A stretch of 64,000 nucleotides of DNA from Diploscapter coronatus. Lineage: Eukaryota > Nematoda > Chromadorea > Rhabditida > Rhabditidae. The stretch lies in assembly GCA_964036155.1 (NCBI GenBank), contig OZ038423.1, forward strand, positions 42,919,249 through 42,983,248, written 5' to 3'. Positions within the stretch are counted from its first letter, which is position 1. Every line of letters starts with the position of its first letter. This document shows positions 21,258 to 41,393 of this stretch, one piece after another. The notes under the pieces were generated by a model. The model was not told the origin of the DNA. It saw only the letters and a list, made by a program, of their open reading frames with translations, and did not search any database. The position numbers and the translations under genes were made by a program.

Positions 21258-24175
21258 ATGAAGAAATTATTCATTTTCCTATTTTGCATACATAATGTGG
21301 CGTCGAATTTGTGGCTACCATTTGTAAGGGGTTTTACTTGTGTAATTAAGTCTGGATCTGAAAAACGAACTGATTCAGGCAAATTTCGGTACAATGTTGG
21401 AAACTCTAAAAGAAGTAGCGACGCGACAACAAGAAGATTCCGAGACGTCAGAAATACCCGGATTGGCTTTCCTGGCAATGGGTTTTAGACCTTTTGGAGT
21501 TTCAAAAGATACAAGATGTTTCAGCAGGTCGAGAAATACAAGAACTACTGAGAAAGTTGCTGCATCAGTTAGAAAATACAGAAAGTCTACGGGAGCTGAT
21601 TATGCCTAAAGAATCGATGAACATTGAAGAGCCACCTCCTATTACAGGTTAAAACACAATTTTACTACTCCATTCTATTCAACCAATTCTAGAAGAACCC
21701 CCTCCGCCTGAGCCAACAACCCGATTTATTCCAAAAATCATCCCAGTCTCGAAGCCTGTGCCCGTCTCTCGGAAAGCTACACCTTTCACACTACCATACA
21801 CTCGTCCAAATATTCCGACACAACCGCCTACTGTAGGGAAGATAACAACGACTGGATCAGGAGGAGATGAAATCATTCGGTAGTCAAGCCAAAGAAAAAA
21901 AATATCCAAGAATTCAGATTTACAATTCCCTCTGTCACTACTACTACACACAGACCTACACCGCACGTCATTCGGTACACGACAACGACCGAATCTCCCA
22001 TCATCCGATTTATGACTCGAACAAGGCCGAGGACAACGACGACAAGCCCATTCGATATCAGCACTCCTCCATTCACTCAGATGACAACTTCACCAAGAAG
22101 CAGGCACACATTCATGCCTCGAATCTGGCCGACCTTCCCTCCGATCTTCACTAGCAGACCAACCACACAATATGTGACGACAACGACAACGATGGAGCCA
22201 ATTCAAACAACGACGATGGACATTGATCAAGGTCAGATAACCCAAAAATAGTTGTGCCTCATCACACAATTCCAGAGGTTGGTATCGGAACTGAAACAGA
22301 AACAGAACCGACAATAGCGATGAAGCCCGAATTCGTCTGGCCCATAAATCCTCCTCAAGGAAGGCCTGAATCTGAAAATATCCAGACTTCCTCAAGTGTG
22401 AATATTCCAGAGGCAGAATAAACTAGCAACTATTGAATTTACTTTTCTAGTTTAGGTGCTTCTAACAACGATGTACCCAGTTTGGCCTACGACGAAACGT
22501 CGCCCTGAAACACGAAAGCCACTACCACTGCCTGAGACGACTCAAGCACCTCTGGAATTGACAGCGGCAACTCTACCACAAATCATCACTCCTGAGCCTA
22601 CTACACCAATTACGCCTATGATCAGGACATTCGAACCACCAAGCAGCACCGAACCGACAATGTTTGAAGAAATCATGTCATTGGTAATGATGATTTCGTT
22701 TAGAATAGTCAGACCGACAGCGACCCCAACTCTCCCTTCAATGCCAGTTGTCTTGCCAGAGAGAATGATTCAGACTTCGTCTCATCGACCACTTCTGTCA
22801 ACAACCAAGGATAACATTCCTTCGATCATCAAGGTCTACCTTCGCTATTCCTTAAATTCGACCTATTGATTTTCAGGCAAGACGTCTTACTCGAATATAT
22901 CCAGTGACAACGACAGCTGCTCCAAGCGGTCAATGCGAGATTTGCAGTTAGATTATCGGTTATGAGTTGTCAAAGAGATGAACTTGTTTAGAACCTGGTC
23001 GTCGCTGCTCTGTCAGACTTCGTAGTTTCGAGACTTCCGACGCAGTCTTCCAATATGCGTACAGTCATTCCACCATGATAGATGACAGCATGCAAAGTTT
23101 ACTCAAGGTTCAAAATCATTTCTTCATTTCAAAGGCTTTTCATTGCAGGACACACAAACAGCGACTTATGCAAGTCCTTTAGTCTGGCATAATTCTGTTT
23201 CTCCAGAAATTCTACAGCTATCCCAAACAATCATGTCGCTCTATCATCCATCCCGTTGCCTCGTCATTGGAGTCTTCACAGGACTTGGCTTGCTTGGCAT
23301 AGCTGAACACGTCGATTCTCGAGGAATCGTCGTAGCACTCGAACACCCGGAATATTCGATCTACTGGGAGAAAATCGGATTGAAGCACGCCAAGAAGGTA
23401 AATAAACAGCGACGCACAAAAGCTTAGAACAACGCATGACATGTAAATTTCTAATTTCTGAGTTTTCAGGAATCAGACTGAATGTAAATTTAGCGATAAT
23501 TGACACCCAATGTCCTTTCGAATCGACAAAATTTCAGAAGAAAAAATTTTCATTAAAAATTCTAGATATGAAGCAGTTCATAAATCATGCGTTGTCCCTA
23601 ATTTTTGTGCGATATCTGATGAATAACTTCTCTAATCGGAATTTGCCTATTTTAGAAACAAAACTCGCAAATATCGCGTATTCAAGTGCGATCGACTGAA
23701 GCCATCGAGAAAACATTGCCGAGATTAGCTGCGAATGAACCTAACACGTTCGATTTCATTTTCTTGGTCAGTAATGTCTCCTGTATAACAAATCTATCGA
23801 CCCTTTAGGATGACTTCAAACGAGAAAATTATCTCGACGATTATGAACATTCTGTCAGGTTATTACGCAGTGGAGGGCTATTAATTATTAATCAAGTAAA
23901 GATGAAAATGTCAAAAATGGGATTGCATAATTGAGAAATTTAGGCCTTTAACGGAGGTGGTGTTCTGTCAGGAAGTGAATACATGAGTCCCGAGGACAGA
24001 GCTGTTAGAAACATGAATATTCGAATTAAGCAGGATGGAAGGGTGCGTCTTTCACACAATAATATTAGATTTTACTCGAATTTTGTGAAAATTAATGGTT
24101 CACGAAATGCCACTTTAGGTTCGAGCCTCTTTGCTGCCGTTCAGTGGTGGAACTTGGTTGATCTCAAAGAAGTAG
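21258..24175 (+). CDS. secreted Pro/Thr-rich protein fused to a catechol O-methyltransferase domain
   Basis: Fourteen exons: 21258-21323, 21379-21414, 21452-21647, 21693-21879, 21918-22231, 22276-22397, 22456-22833, 22877-22946, 22992-23107, 23149-23397, 23656-23766, 23809-23895, 23944-24042, 24119-24175 (2088 nt, 695 aa). A signal peptide (MKKLFIFLFCIHNVAS) and a short helical segment are followed by about 370 residues rich in Pro and Thr (TTTT, PTT repeats), mucin-like and probably O-glycosylated. From about residue 460 the protein becomes a class I SAM-dependent O-methyltransferase of the COMT type: a GVFTGLG SAM loop, ALEHPE, FDFIFLDDF near 610, and LLRSGGLLIINQ. The join at 22946/22992 keeps frame. 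No independent start codon fits the methyltransferase exons, so I read one secreted polypeptide. The 37-nt intron 21415-21451 is unusually short. Confidence 0.75.
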
Positions 24176-24264
24176 TTAAAGTTGCTCAAAGGTTTATTCT
24201 AATAGTGAAAATGACCCGTTGTCTTTCAACTTGCAATACGCCAATAATACAGGTGCACATTTCG

Positions 24265-24270
24265 AATAAA
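24265..24270 (+). terminator. candidate poly(A) signal of the mucin/COMT gene
   Basis: AATAAA is 90 bases after the stop at 24173-24175, within the 273-base gap to the convergent FEN1 gene. Confidence 0.5.
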
Positions 24271-24448
24271 GAATTATCTCGTAAAAGATAAAGGATATGA
24301 TAAGAGTTCTATGATCAAAGCCCAACAAAATAACCCGCAGAATATCAACGATGATAAAAAAGATAAGGCAACTCAATACGAATATTTCAGTTGTCGTGCA
24401 ATACTTTGAAAGTTGAAAATTTCGCAAAACAGAAAAAAAAATTGAAAA

Positions 24449-26068
24449 TTAATCAAAATCAAGGTCAGGCTCAGTTTTGATCGACTGTTTCGCTGCAGTA
24501 GAAGTAGCAGAACTTGGTTTCATTTTGATGCTTCGTTTCTTCTTTTGCTCCTCTTGCAACTTTCTTTTCCTTGTTGCTGAAGTGGGCTCAGATCGAATTG
24601 TTCGCGTCACTTTGAAGAAGGAATCAATGCGGAGCTTTAGTTTTAAAATATGATTTGTAAGAAAAGGGTAAGTTTTACTTGAACTCCATTAACTTTGAAC
24701 TTCTTCAATTTGGCTAACGAAAAACGGACACGACTTTCGCTAAAATTCCGAAATGTGACAAATAATTCGAGAAAAGTTAAATTCACTCGAAATTCTTCTC
24801 CCTGCACATAAACTCGACGATCCCTTCAGTGTCGGGGTTTTTCCATTGAAGCTGAATTTGTTCAGCAGAAATCACATCAGGACTCATCAACAATTCACGA
24901 GCCTGAGCATAAGGCCAATTCTCAGGAGGGATATATCTCTGAACCTCGAAATTATTTTAAATAAACGTGAAAAATACCTCGGTGTCGATATTTTCAAGGA
25001 TGACTTCAATACTCTGGAATCGTTTGATCAGTTCAAAAGCCTTCTTCGGTCCAATTCCCTAGGTTTGAATGTCGAAAATTTAGAAAAAGTAGAATGACTA
25101 CTCGAATAGATCCGCAATAGTCGCAGCCCAATAAAATGCAAAAATCGATGAATTGATTCATAGTCAATTTCATCTCATCCAGAACCCGTTTCAGATTGAA
25201 TTCCTAAAAAATATTCGTTTCCAAAGAAATCGCTCAACAACCAAACCTTGACATTCAATTTTCTCGTTTCACTCCCGAATATGTTCCGAAGCAGAATATT
25301 CGAACCAAAAGCTAGAGCATCCATGTCTTCAGTTACAGAAGCGTGAACCTTAAGATGTTTTTTCTTAACTTAGAAGGCAAAATCTTCGAACCTTTCCTCC
25401 CTTGACAAGTTCAGCACATTGTGCTTCGGCTTCAGAGGGAGCCTCGACAATTGGAACGCCCATTAGAGTGAGAAGTCTTTTCACTTCATCAAAATGCTCT
25501 CTAGTCACCTAATAATTGCTAAGATTGAAAAAAATACTCTAATTACCTGAACAATATTTTTTTCAAAGGTGTCCACTTCTCCCCGTTCTATCGCTCGGGA
25601 TAAGGCCTTTTCATAGTCAGCAGCGCTGAAAAATGAATCCTACATAAGTATGACCTGGTCAAAGTCATACCGTCGTTCCGATCTCTTAACGAGCTCCCCC
25701 ATTTTCATATTCGGCGGTTTTCCGTCGAATACGTATACCGGCTTGATACCGTTTGAGATCAAACGAATTGTGCGATAGAAAATACCGATCAAATGCCTAA
25801 AATCACTGAAATAAATACTTTAAGGACAAAACTCACCTGGCAATTTCGCCGTTTTGCGTTTGCATTTGAGTGCCATCTGGAGATCGAACAGAATAAAGCA
25901 ATTGATAGACACAAATCGAGGCATCAACAGCCACCTGTTATTTTGAGATACAACTTCAGAAAAGAAGAAAATTTCTACCTTTCTACCGGAGTTGTCCTCG
26001 AAATCGATAGTTTTTATCGAACCCGGTGCATGTTCGGATATGACTTGAGTTAACCCTTTTATACCCAT
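24449..26068 (-). CDS. crn-1: flap endonuclease 1 (FEN1)
   Basis: Eleven exons: 25979-26068, 25837-25934, 25671-25796, 25547-25625, 25392-25508, 25247-25348, 25102-25203, 24978-25058, 24787-24938, 24679-24739, 24449-24634 (1194 nt, 397 aa, normal length). The N-terminus [10 protein letters not shown] is characteristic, and [13 protein letters not shown] completes the XPG N domain. Metal-binding acids are in place: [10 protein letters not shown] (Glu157, Glu159), EDMDAL (Asp178, Asp180) and LLGCDYC (Asp232). A PCNA-binding PIP box sits at residues 336-343 (QLRIDSFF), followed by a basic nuclear tail. It cuts 5' flaps in Okazaki-fragment maturation and long-patch repair; the C. elegans homologue CRN-1 also acts in apoptotic DNA degradation. 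It is convergent with the mucin/COMT gene. Confidence 0.95.
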
Positions 26069-28632
26069 TCATAAAAAAGTCTAAAATTCTAAGAACTCAA
26101 AGAGAAAAATAATTACGAAAAGTTTCAGAATAGACATTGAGAAAATCAACGAAATTTCCCCTTCTCAAAATGTCCTGCGTACTCGTAAACAAGAGGTCAA
26201 ATGGGATGGGGGAAGAGAATGGAGCTAGGTTTGGTACTGAGCCATGATCATTTTGTGGTACTGAAATTGTTCAGTTTTGCAATCAGTTACACAGATGTTG
26301 AAATCAGGCTATGAACTCGAGTTACTAAATTGAACATACCATTTGCTTGAACTCCGCAGCAAAGAGTATGTACAAGATGAGAAAATTCTCAAAGTTGCTC
26401 AGGCAATTATTAAATAGCGGAGTTCTATAGTTAGAGATAGACAAGAGAGTGAAATTTGAAAGAAATAGTGTGGGAAAGTCCCAAGGTTGGTAACGACAGG
26501 TAAATTTCTTTTACAATTTTTTTTCAGTTCTTCTAAATTTGTTTGATCACCAATAATTTTTTACTGAAATGAGGCTAGGATTTGGCCAATTTCATCAATT
26601 CAATTCTTTAAACTTGGATTTTTATGCGAGGCAAAGTTTTATTGCACAATTATGAGCAAAGTGAAATTTTGGCTCTTAAAATTGCTCAGATGGGTAAACG
26701 TCTAGATGCAACTGTAAAATGCCGAAAAATTACGTTTACTCTGATCTATTCAAACATTTGGTCCTCTGGTCTATTTTAAGAGCTGCCGAAATTTCAGTGG
26801 GGACGAGATAAAGACAGCGGAACTGCCGGCCATCGAAGGGGAAGCCAAGTCGAAAATCGGTGCAGTCGGCAGATCTGAGAGGCAATAGGCAGACTGCCCT
26901 GCATTCAAACAGATACTTTTGCTAGGTAACATCTTGCTTATCTTATCTTTTTCTATTTTCCGTTAAGTTTGCTTCAAGCGTCAAGAACTTGAGGAAAATG
27001 ACAGTGCGTCGAAAAGGAAGAAATCTATTTTTCATCGATCAACTTTTTCGAATAGAACATTCACACTGGAATTCTAACAATCAAAAAGATTTATAAAAAA
27101 AGTGCAAATACAAAATTCGCGTAGAAACGGATAAAATTGATCATTTCTAAAGCCATAATAATCTTTATCTTCATCAGATAAATACAATAATTGACGCCTT
27201 TTCTGAAATACGGTAAATGATCACAAGAAGAAGGGTGGTTGATTGAATGATGAATTAAGGAAATAAGTTAATTATAAGACAATGTCTGATTTAAGTGAAG
27301 ACAAAGACGAAGGTGAAGTGAAAAGAGGAAGACAAGGATATACGATATCTAGAGCAATTGAATTGAAAAAGACATCAGAAACAGAAAATACTGCTTGAAA
27401 TCTTTCTTTTAGTTTGATAAAATGCAATTGAAGAGAAGGAAATTTTTGTAAAGTGCATTTTGTCATGATGCCGAATTTAATTAGTTTTTTTTTCAGAAAA
27501 CATTCGGAATCACGACAAAACGACTTTAAAAGTCTAATTCGAAAAAAAAGTCAACAGGTGGTTAGAGATAATTTAAAAACAAAACACCTTTAAAAACCTA
27601 CACCGTAAATTTAAATTCTAAAAGAACTCAGATGAATTTCAAATTAAATAAAACACGAATTGGTAACTCGGTAATCGCATGATTTCTGAGTTTTTTCTTT
27701 TATATTTTTGTCAAAAAATCATGATATTTCCGAATTATCTCAACATTTTGATTGCAATTGTTTGATGGTTGAAAGTTCGAAAGCATTGGTCATAGTGCAA
27801 CACATGTTTTTGAGTATAATTGCTGAAGATACGCAATAAGCAAATTATAAATAAATAGAGATTTGTAAATTTGGGAAAATAAATTATGGAGTGATGGTTG
27901 AATGAGAACGAGAAGGGGTCTATCACAAATGACAAAGTGAAGTGCAAGGGGAAAGGGAAAGGAAGAAAGAGAGTACTTGGTGAAATATTCAAGTGAAATT
28001 GGATTTGAGTTAAATCAAATGAGAGTTGTTGATAAATTAATCTTTAAATCGAATATAATACAACATCCCTAAAATTTAGAAGAAAAAATATTGTAAATCG
28101 CAACATTCGAAAATTTAAAATTTCTAAGTGAGCTGCGATTTACGCGATTGAAAGAAGAATAAATTTAGTTCAAATGAAAAAGTGATAACTTTGAAAAAAA
28201 AGAATAAAATGCACACAAAACCACGACGAAGCCGGGAAAAATAGAATAGAATAGAAGAAGGGTAAAAATGAGAAGATAATGAGTACAAAATAGGATAATA
28301 AAATAAAGGAAGACTGAAAAATCTGCACGAAGAAAACACATACTTATAGATAGCACATAACGTGGGCGACGGGAAAAATGTACATTCGATTGTGCTTGAC
28401 ATGGAAAACCCTTTACATTACAGCATGAAAACTTTGAGAAAATTACTGTAATTATAAGATTTTATAATATTTTTGTGAACACTTGAAAAATGATTGTAAT
28501 AATTGATTTTACAGTAAACAAATTTTGCAAGTTTACTGTAAGTCTGAAATTTTAACTCAAGCACAACTTCTGTACAGACGCAGATACATTTTGATGTTTG
28601 AAGGGAAAGTCAAATGTAAGTGGCTCACCAAA
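26069..28632. other. intergenic region between FEN1 and ROCK genes
   Basis: This is 2.5 kb of AT-rich DNA between two minus-strand genes, holding the FEN1 promoter side and ROCK 3' flank. Long purine runs at 27840-28000 and 28140-28330 give chance minus-strand frames. The only protein-like segment is a GC-rich island at 26798-26888. No other gene is supported. Confidence 0.5.
26798..26888 (+). other. exon-like GC-rich island
   Basis: After an AATTTCAG acceptor the + strand stays open for 29 codons (KTAELPAIEGEAKSKIGA...) and ends in TAG. Base composition and codon use look coding and differ from the surroundings, but no upstream exon with matching phase is evident. It may be a relic of a gene or a 3'-terminal exon of an unrecognised one. 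Confidence 0.25.
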
Positions 28633-36693
<8,061 letters not shown>

Positions 36694-36716
36694 CTTTAGA
36701 GCTTGATCGCTAAATT

Positions 36717-36724
36717 CTGAAAAA
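36717..36724 (-). other. candidate spliced-leader acceptor for ROCK
   Basis: On the minus strand TTTTTCAG ends just before the first ROCK exon. The exon is open upstream of the ATG, but the preceding gene ends at 36977 in a frame that cannot splice into it. The spacing of about 260 bp to that gene's stop suits SL2-type trans-splicing within a nematode operon. Confidence 0.45.
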
Positions 36725-36976
36725 TCAGAAATTTATTTTAAAATTAGAAAAAAAAATCAGATATCGTAGCGCCATCAACGCTGAATCGTCAGAAAATAAC
36801 TAATACACACAATTATAAATTTATTCTGTACAAAATGAAACGTATTAAAACATGATTTTTGGAAAGTCCGACAAACTTTTATAAGAACTGTCGAACTTCT
36901 CAAGAAATATAAAAATACACGTAGACTTGACCGGTAATAATGAGACGAACTCGCAGAATGATTATTGCCATCTCGA

Positions 36977-39314
36977 TCATCTCGACAAAGGAGGCAGGGG
37001 AATGACTGTAGATTCTGGAGGGTCGACTGACAGAGGCGGTTCGAGCAGGTTGAAGGAGGAAGGGCCGGGCAGAGACGCAGAGGGTAGATCCGTTTTGCCT
37101 CCTCGGGTTGTCGTCACTGCTCCATGCTGACGGAGGACTGTTGCCTGAGAATGGGAAAATGGAATCATCATTCACCTTTTTCAGAGATTTTTTTCAAAAA
37201 CAATCATATCTTAAATTTTAGATATGAATAGGTGAAAGAATTGTCGAAATTTAGAAGATAAACCAGGTCAAAATAAAAATTGATAAGAGCCATTCTTTTC
37301 ATCTCGAAAATTAACAGCCGAAAGCTGTGAATGATGCGAGTATTAAAGATGTTTTCGGCGATAAGCACCCTTTCTTTTGTGATGTCAGCCGTTATCAGCA
37401 ATGTCCGATTTTCAAGCCACATGACAGATTATTGGAAGGTTCGCTAATTTTAGGAATTTAATCTTCGAGAATTTTCTAAAACATTATCTGGATAAATGAA
37501 GTATCTTCACAAGGGAAACTATCAGTGTTATTCATCAATTTGGTTCATATTTGCAGGGTAAGTCAATTCGGACCTCCTGATAACGGACATCAGGCTAAAA
37601 AGTGTCTATCGTGCATCCATAATGCACGCTACTTTTTCATTGGGAATATTTGCCAAGTAAAGGAAAGTCAAACTTTGGTGCAAAATCCTGGAAGCAGGAT
37701 AAACGGAGGACACTTTAACCTGATATCCATTATCAGGAGGTCCGAATTGACTTACCCTGCAAATATGAACCAAATTGATGAATAACACTGATAGTTTCCC
37801 TTGTCAAGATTTTCCATTTTTCTGATCATTCATATTTCAAGAGGGAGAGAATGAATTTGTCATAAAATCATTAATTATTTTGAAAGAAAAACTAACCTGA
37901 TGTTCAGGAAATGGATCACTAGTGCTGAGCGCGCCCGAGGACAAGTAGGTGAATTGGGTGTTCATGGGGTCTGTGTGATAGCGTCTCTGCACCTTTCTGC
38001 GCATTTTGTGCACCTTCAGAATCGCATGAATGTCGCGTTGTGAGAAGACATCGCCTGAAAAATTGTATTTTTGAAAATCAAGAAGAAAAATTGAGAACCT
38101 TCATCGTCAGAATCGCTTTCTCCCAGCAGCAAATCCTTGATCCATTCACGATTTGGTAAATTCAGGCTTTTCAGATTGAACAGTTTGGAACGCTGAAAAT
38201 TAGAGAATTCTTGAAAATGTTTTTTCTTTGAAAAATCGAACATTTTTTAGAAATGGCAATCATGTATCAAAATACTCATCAGCGGAAAAATTTAGAGAAA
38301 AAAATTATTTCTAAGAAGAAATACTAACCGTCTCCCTCCGCAAATCGTCATTGTCATATGGGAAAATCGTCCGAATCGAGAAAATGGATAGTTTTCCACT
38401 TTTGCCTGGAAGCAGGGGCATCGGGGTGGCGGGAATCCTGCAACAAAGCAACGAAATAAAGAATGAAATTGAAGTGATTAGTCATCGAGTAAACAAATGC
38501 AGACTGAGTGTCTCATTGTCAAACATGGAGAGAAGATTGCATAGTCATTTTAAAAATGTTCTAATCGCCAATGATTATCACTTGACGGGTGTGCATGATA
38601 ATCATTACATTGCATTTCACTTATACTAATAGTTATTTCTTTCTCCGACAAGTGCAAGAAAAAATAAAAGGAAATGAAGCAGAATAAAAAGATCTTGTCA
38701 ATATTTTTCTTCCTGTAATCACGTTAAATTCCATATCTATTACCAGGAGCCAGGAACGTTTAGCAATGAAATTTCTGATTATTAGAAAAATGAGGAAAAA
38801 CGAACTTGATCGGTTGAGTGAGTTTCCGTTCGAGTTGCTGAACGAAGGGAAGCAGGTCGAGACGCTTCTCCAACAGCTGTATCCTCAACGGGTCTGCAGC
38901 TAGATTCCTGAAAAATAAACTAATTTAGAAAAGAAAATCGATAAAATTATTATCCTTCCACAAGTCCAATTTGATAATTATCTGATTGCCAAGAAAGAAA
39001 GATGTTTCCCCCGAAATTCATTTTAATTAGCTGACAAATCCGGACAATAAATTCTCGCTCATTTGGTGACTAACAACGTCTTGTAGAATTCGCCAAACTG
39101 CATCGACTAGCAATTGTAAAATTTGCCTATTTGCAGGCTCGGGAGTATAAGTTGGAAAAAAAAGCACTTAAACAAATCTGGCGAATTTCACAAATCGTGC
39201 TGGTTTGTGGATAAATTGATGAACTCTGCAAGAACTTGTAACTAACCGTTTGTGCTGTTGTCTGACGAAAGGGACGATCGAGTCGTGCTGTCCTGGCGAA
39301 GATGAGGGGGCCAT
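36977..39314 (-). CDS. INO80 N-terminus-like protein without ATPase
   Basis: Six exons: 39247-39314, 38806-38907, 38329-38437, 38099-38192, 37897-38054, 36977-37144 (699 nt, 232 aa). Motifs follow the order seen in the N-terminal region of INO80 chromatin remodellers: a DPLRIQLLEKRLDLLPFV helix, REWIKDLLLGESDSDDEG, DIHAILKVHKMRRKVQRRYH, and SSGALSTSDPFPEHQ. In INO80 the DBINO and Snf2 ATPase domains come afterwards. Here the last exon adds about 55 disordered residues and stops, and the next gene in line is ROCK. So this is either a free-standing INO80-NTD homologue or a split gene. Homology is recognised from motif memory, moderately sure. Its last intron contains a foldback element. Confidence 0.65.
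37508..37806. mobile_element. foldback element, ~300 bp palindrome
   Basis: Left arm starts ACAAGGGAAACTATCAGTGT and the right arm ends with its reverse complement. Near-perfect complementarity runs about 105 bp per arm around a 90-bp core, so both strands encode the same chance peptide. It lies within the last intron (37145-37896) of the INO80-like gene. A single-arm relative is at 48220-48285. Confidence 0.85.
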
Positions 39315-40682
39315 TTTCTTGATTTCCTGCTAAAATCAAGGGCGCCAAACCAGTCCCGCGACCTGAATTCAAGAATCAGTCAATAAATCGATAGTCTGAC
39401 TGTCTGAGTCGCTGACAGGCAGGCGCGACGACAATAAATCTCCTGTAAAATTCACCGACAAACTATCATCCATTCATAAAATTCATCAGCTTTTTTCTAG
39501 TCCAAAATCGAGTAAATTTTACAACTTATGATGGTGATAGGACGGCGAATTCAACAGGAGGCGCAACCAAAAACAGGCACATTTTAATAATCGAACGACA
39601 GCCAAAACAGCGCTAAAATAAACAAAAATGTGTTGTGACGACAGGAGGGAACGCGTGAGGGGAGAGACACGACGAGGATGACTGCGAGGGGAGAGCGTAA
39701 ATGCAGGACGAGGAGAGAGGAGAGGATTTTACAGGCAAAAGAGAACACTGCAGATGAAGGTAGGTAAGAGGAAAAGACGACAAAACTGGATCAACACATT
39801 ATTGCAAATTACCAATCTAAGTGAAGGGTGAAGTTCACTTGCAAAGGTGAGTAAAATTACGGAGAAAGCTTCAAGAACCTGGATGTTGAAAAGTGATTAA
39901 ACTTTTAAAAATCGAGTAGAAGTAAAAATGAGAAAATTGGAGTTGGGCATGGATGGACGCAAAAAAACAAATGCTAGAAGGTGGTAAGAGAGAAAAAACT
40001 CTAAAATCAGGATTGAAAAACTAGCAAAAATCGAGAAATAACGAATTAGAAAATCGAAGAGAAAAAGTGCAAAAATGAGACGATGAATGAACGGATGAAG
40101 TAATGAGAGACAGAAAAGAATAACGTACAGATGAAGGAAAGGAGAGGAGATGGAAATGGAATATTCGATTTGTCGATTCGGTTCCGATTCCGAAGATTCT
40201 GCGAATCTGCCGAGGATGCTGAAAGTGGAATGCGAGAAGAGAGAGAGAGAGTGAGGAGAGCAGAGAGAATACAGAAGTGAAGATGAAATTAGGAACGCTG
40301 CAGAGAAACGAGAAATAGCATGAGATGTGAAGAGGATGAAAGAAGAAAAGCGATATTATGAATTGAAGAAGAGAAGATGAAAAGGGAGAAATGGAATGAA
40401 TAAGTGACCTTCCCTGATTTTCCTTGATTGATCTCGGGATAAACATGCAGATATACAAAGAGGGAGAGGGGAAATGAAGTTCCCCTTCAGAGACAACAAA
40501 ATGAGACTAATGAATAAATGAATCAAGAAATTGACACTTGATGTTCTCCCAGCATTTGAATTTCTCTATTGCTTAACAGCTCGAAGTTCTCATCGACTTG
40601 ACATTTTCATAGTCTGTATAAATGCTACACACAAATCTTGTCTTATTAATCTTCACCTAAAATTAGGTTGATACTGCTCAAA
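39315..40682. other. purine-rich intergenic region
   Basis: This is the 5' flank of the INO80-like/ROCK cluster. Positions 39650-40420 are strongly G/A-rich on the + strand, with a GAGAGAGAGAGAG run near 40235. They give a 145-codon minus-strand frame of low complexity that I do not accept as coding. GAGA-like tracts are common in nematode promoters. Confidence 0.5.
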
Positions 40683-41039
40683 ATGTTTCTGTTGTACATC
40701 AGCAACATTTTCATCATTTCTCATGCACAGCTTCTTCCTGTCACAACCCAATCTTCGTATTCATCAACGATGAAGTTCAAAATCTGCACAATAAGATTTG
40801 ATTGTTTCTCCTTTCAATTCATACATTTCCTCGACTCGAGCATGATTGCATGCACTTTGAAGAGTGAACAGACGACATAAGATGAAGTGAACTGCATGCT
40901 GAAGTTTGGAGAAACCTACAGTCAGAGTGTCTTTGGGCGCGACAATTTTTCTCAATGGAACGATTTTTTTTCACGGGCAAGCATCGTGGACAAGGCGATA
41001 AATAGCCGCACAAATCATTTTGACAATTTTTTATCAGGT
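40683..41039 (+). CDS. possible small secreted protein
   Basis: An ATG at 40683 opens a signal-peptide-like frame (MFLLYISNIFIISHAQLLP) of 65 codons. A second protein-like segment in another frame runs from about 40882 to 41039 (EVNCMLKFGETYSQSVF..., Asn/Phe-rich) to a GGTATC donor. A cryptic intron at 40805-40881 would join them in phase, but the sites are weak. A short inverted-repeat element follows at 41133. The gene may be real but decayed, and the family is unknown. Confidence 0.3.
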
Positions 41040-41132
41040 ATCGGATGGAGAGTTATGAAAAAGGGCAAAATCTCCTAGTTTATCTTCTATCATCAACATT
41101 AAATGCAATTCCCAACTCCTCTGTTACAGCAA

Positions 41133-41218
41133 GTCCTACGGAGGACGGTCGTCAGAAATCCTTTGCGACCTACCCCCTTATAGTTTATTTTCGTTTGACG
41201 AAAATGGTTCCTAGGTCC
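41133..41218. mobile_element. short inverted-repeat element, copy 3 of 4
   Basis: It begins TCCTACGGAGGACGGTCGTC, contains TTTGCGACCTACCCCC, and ends TTGACGAAAATGGTTCCTAG. This is a compact 86-bp version of the element at 13031-13220. Confidence 0.65.
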
Positions 41219-41393
41219 GTTTTGAAATAAAATATTTAAAAGAATATTTATTTCAGTTACAATTATCCCTCATCACTTTTGGATGTCTTCGAGAGTTGTC
41301 TGTATCATGTGCATTGAAATTAAATTATTATTTAACATTTTATTGAACAAAATTTCCATATGAAATCTGAGATTATTATGATCAACTTTTATT

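Noticed and set aside
36900..37144. Alternative in-frame fusion of the INO80-like gene into ROCK
   Set aside because: The phase of the previous exon forces a frame that ends in TGA at 36977, and no donor before it matches the ROCK first exon's phase.
40021..40458. 145-codon minus-strand open frame
   Set aside because: It arises from a purine-rich promoter tract and encodes low-complexity Ser/Phe/His runs with no splice partner or domain.
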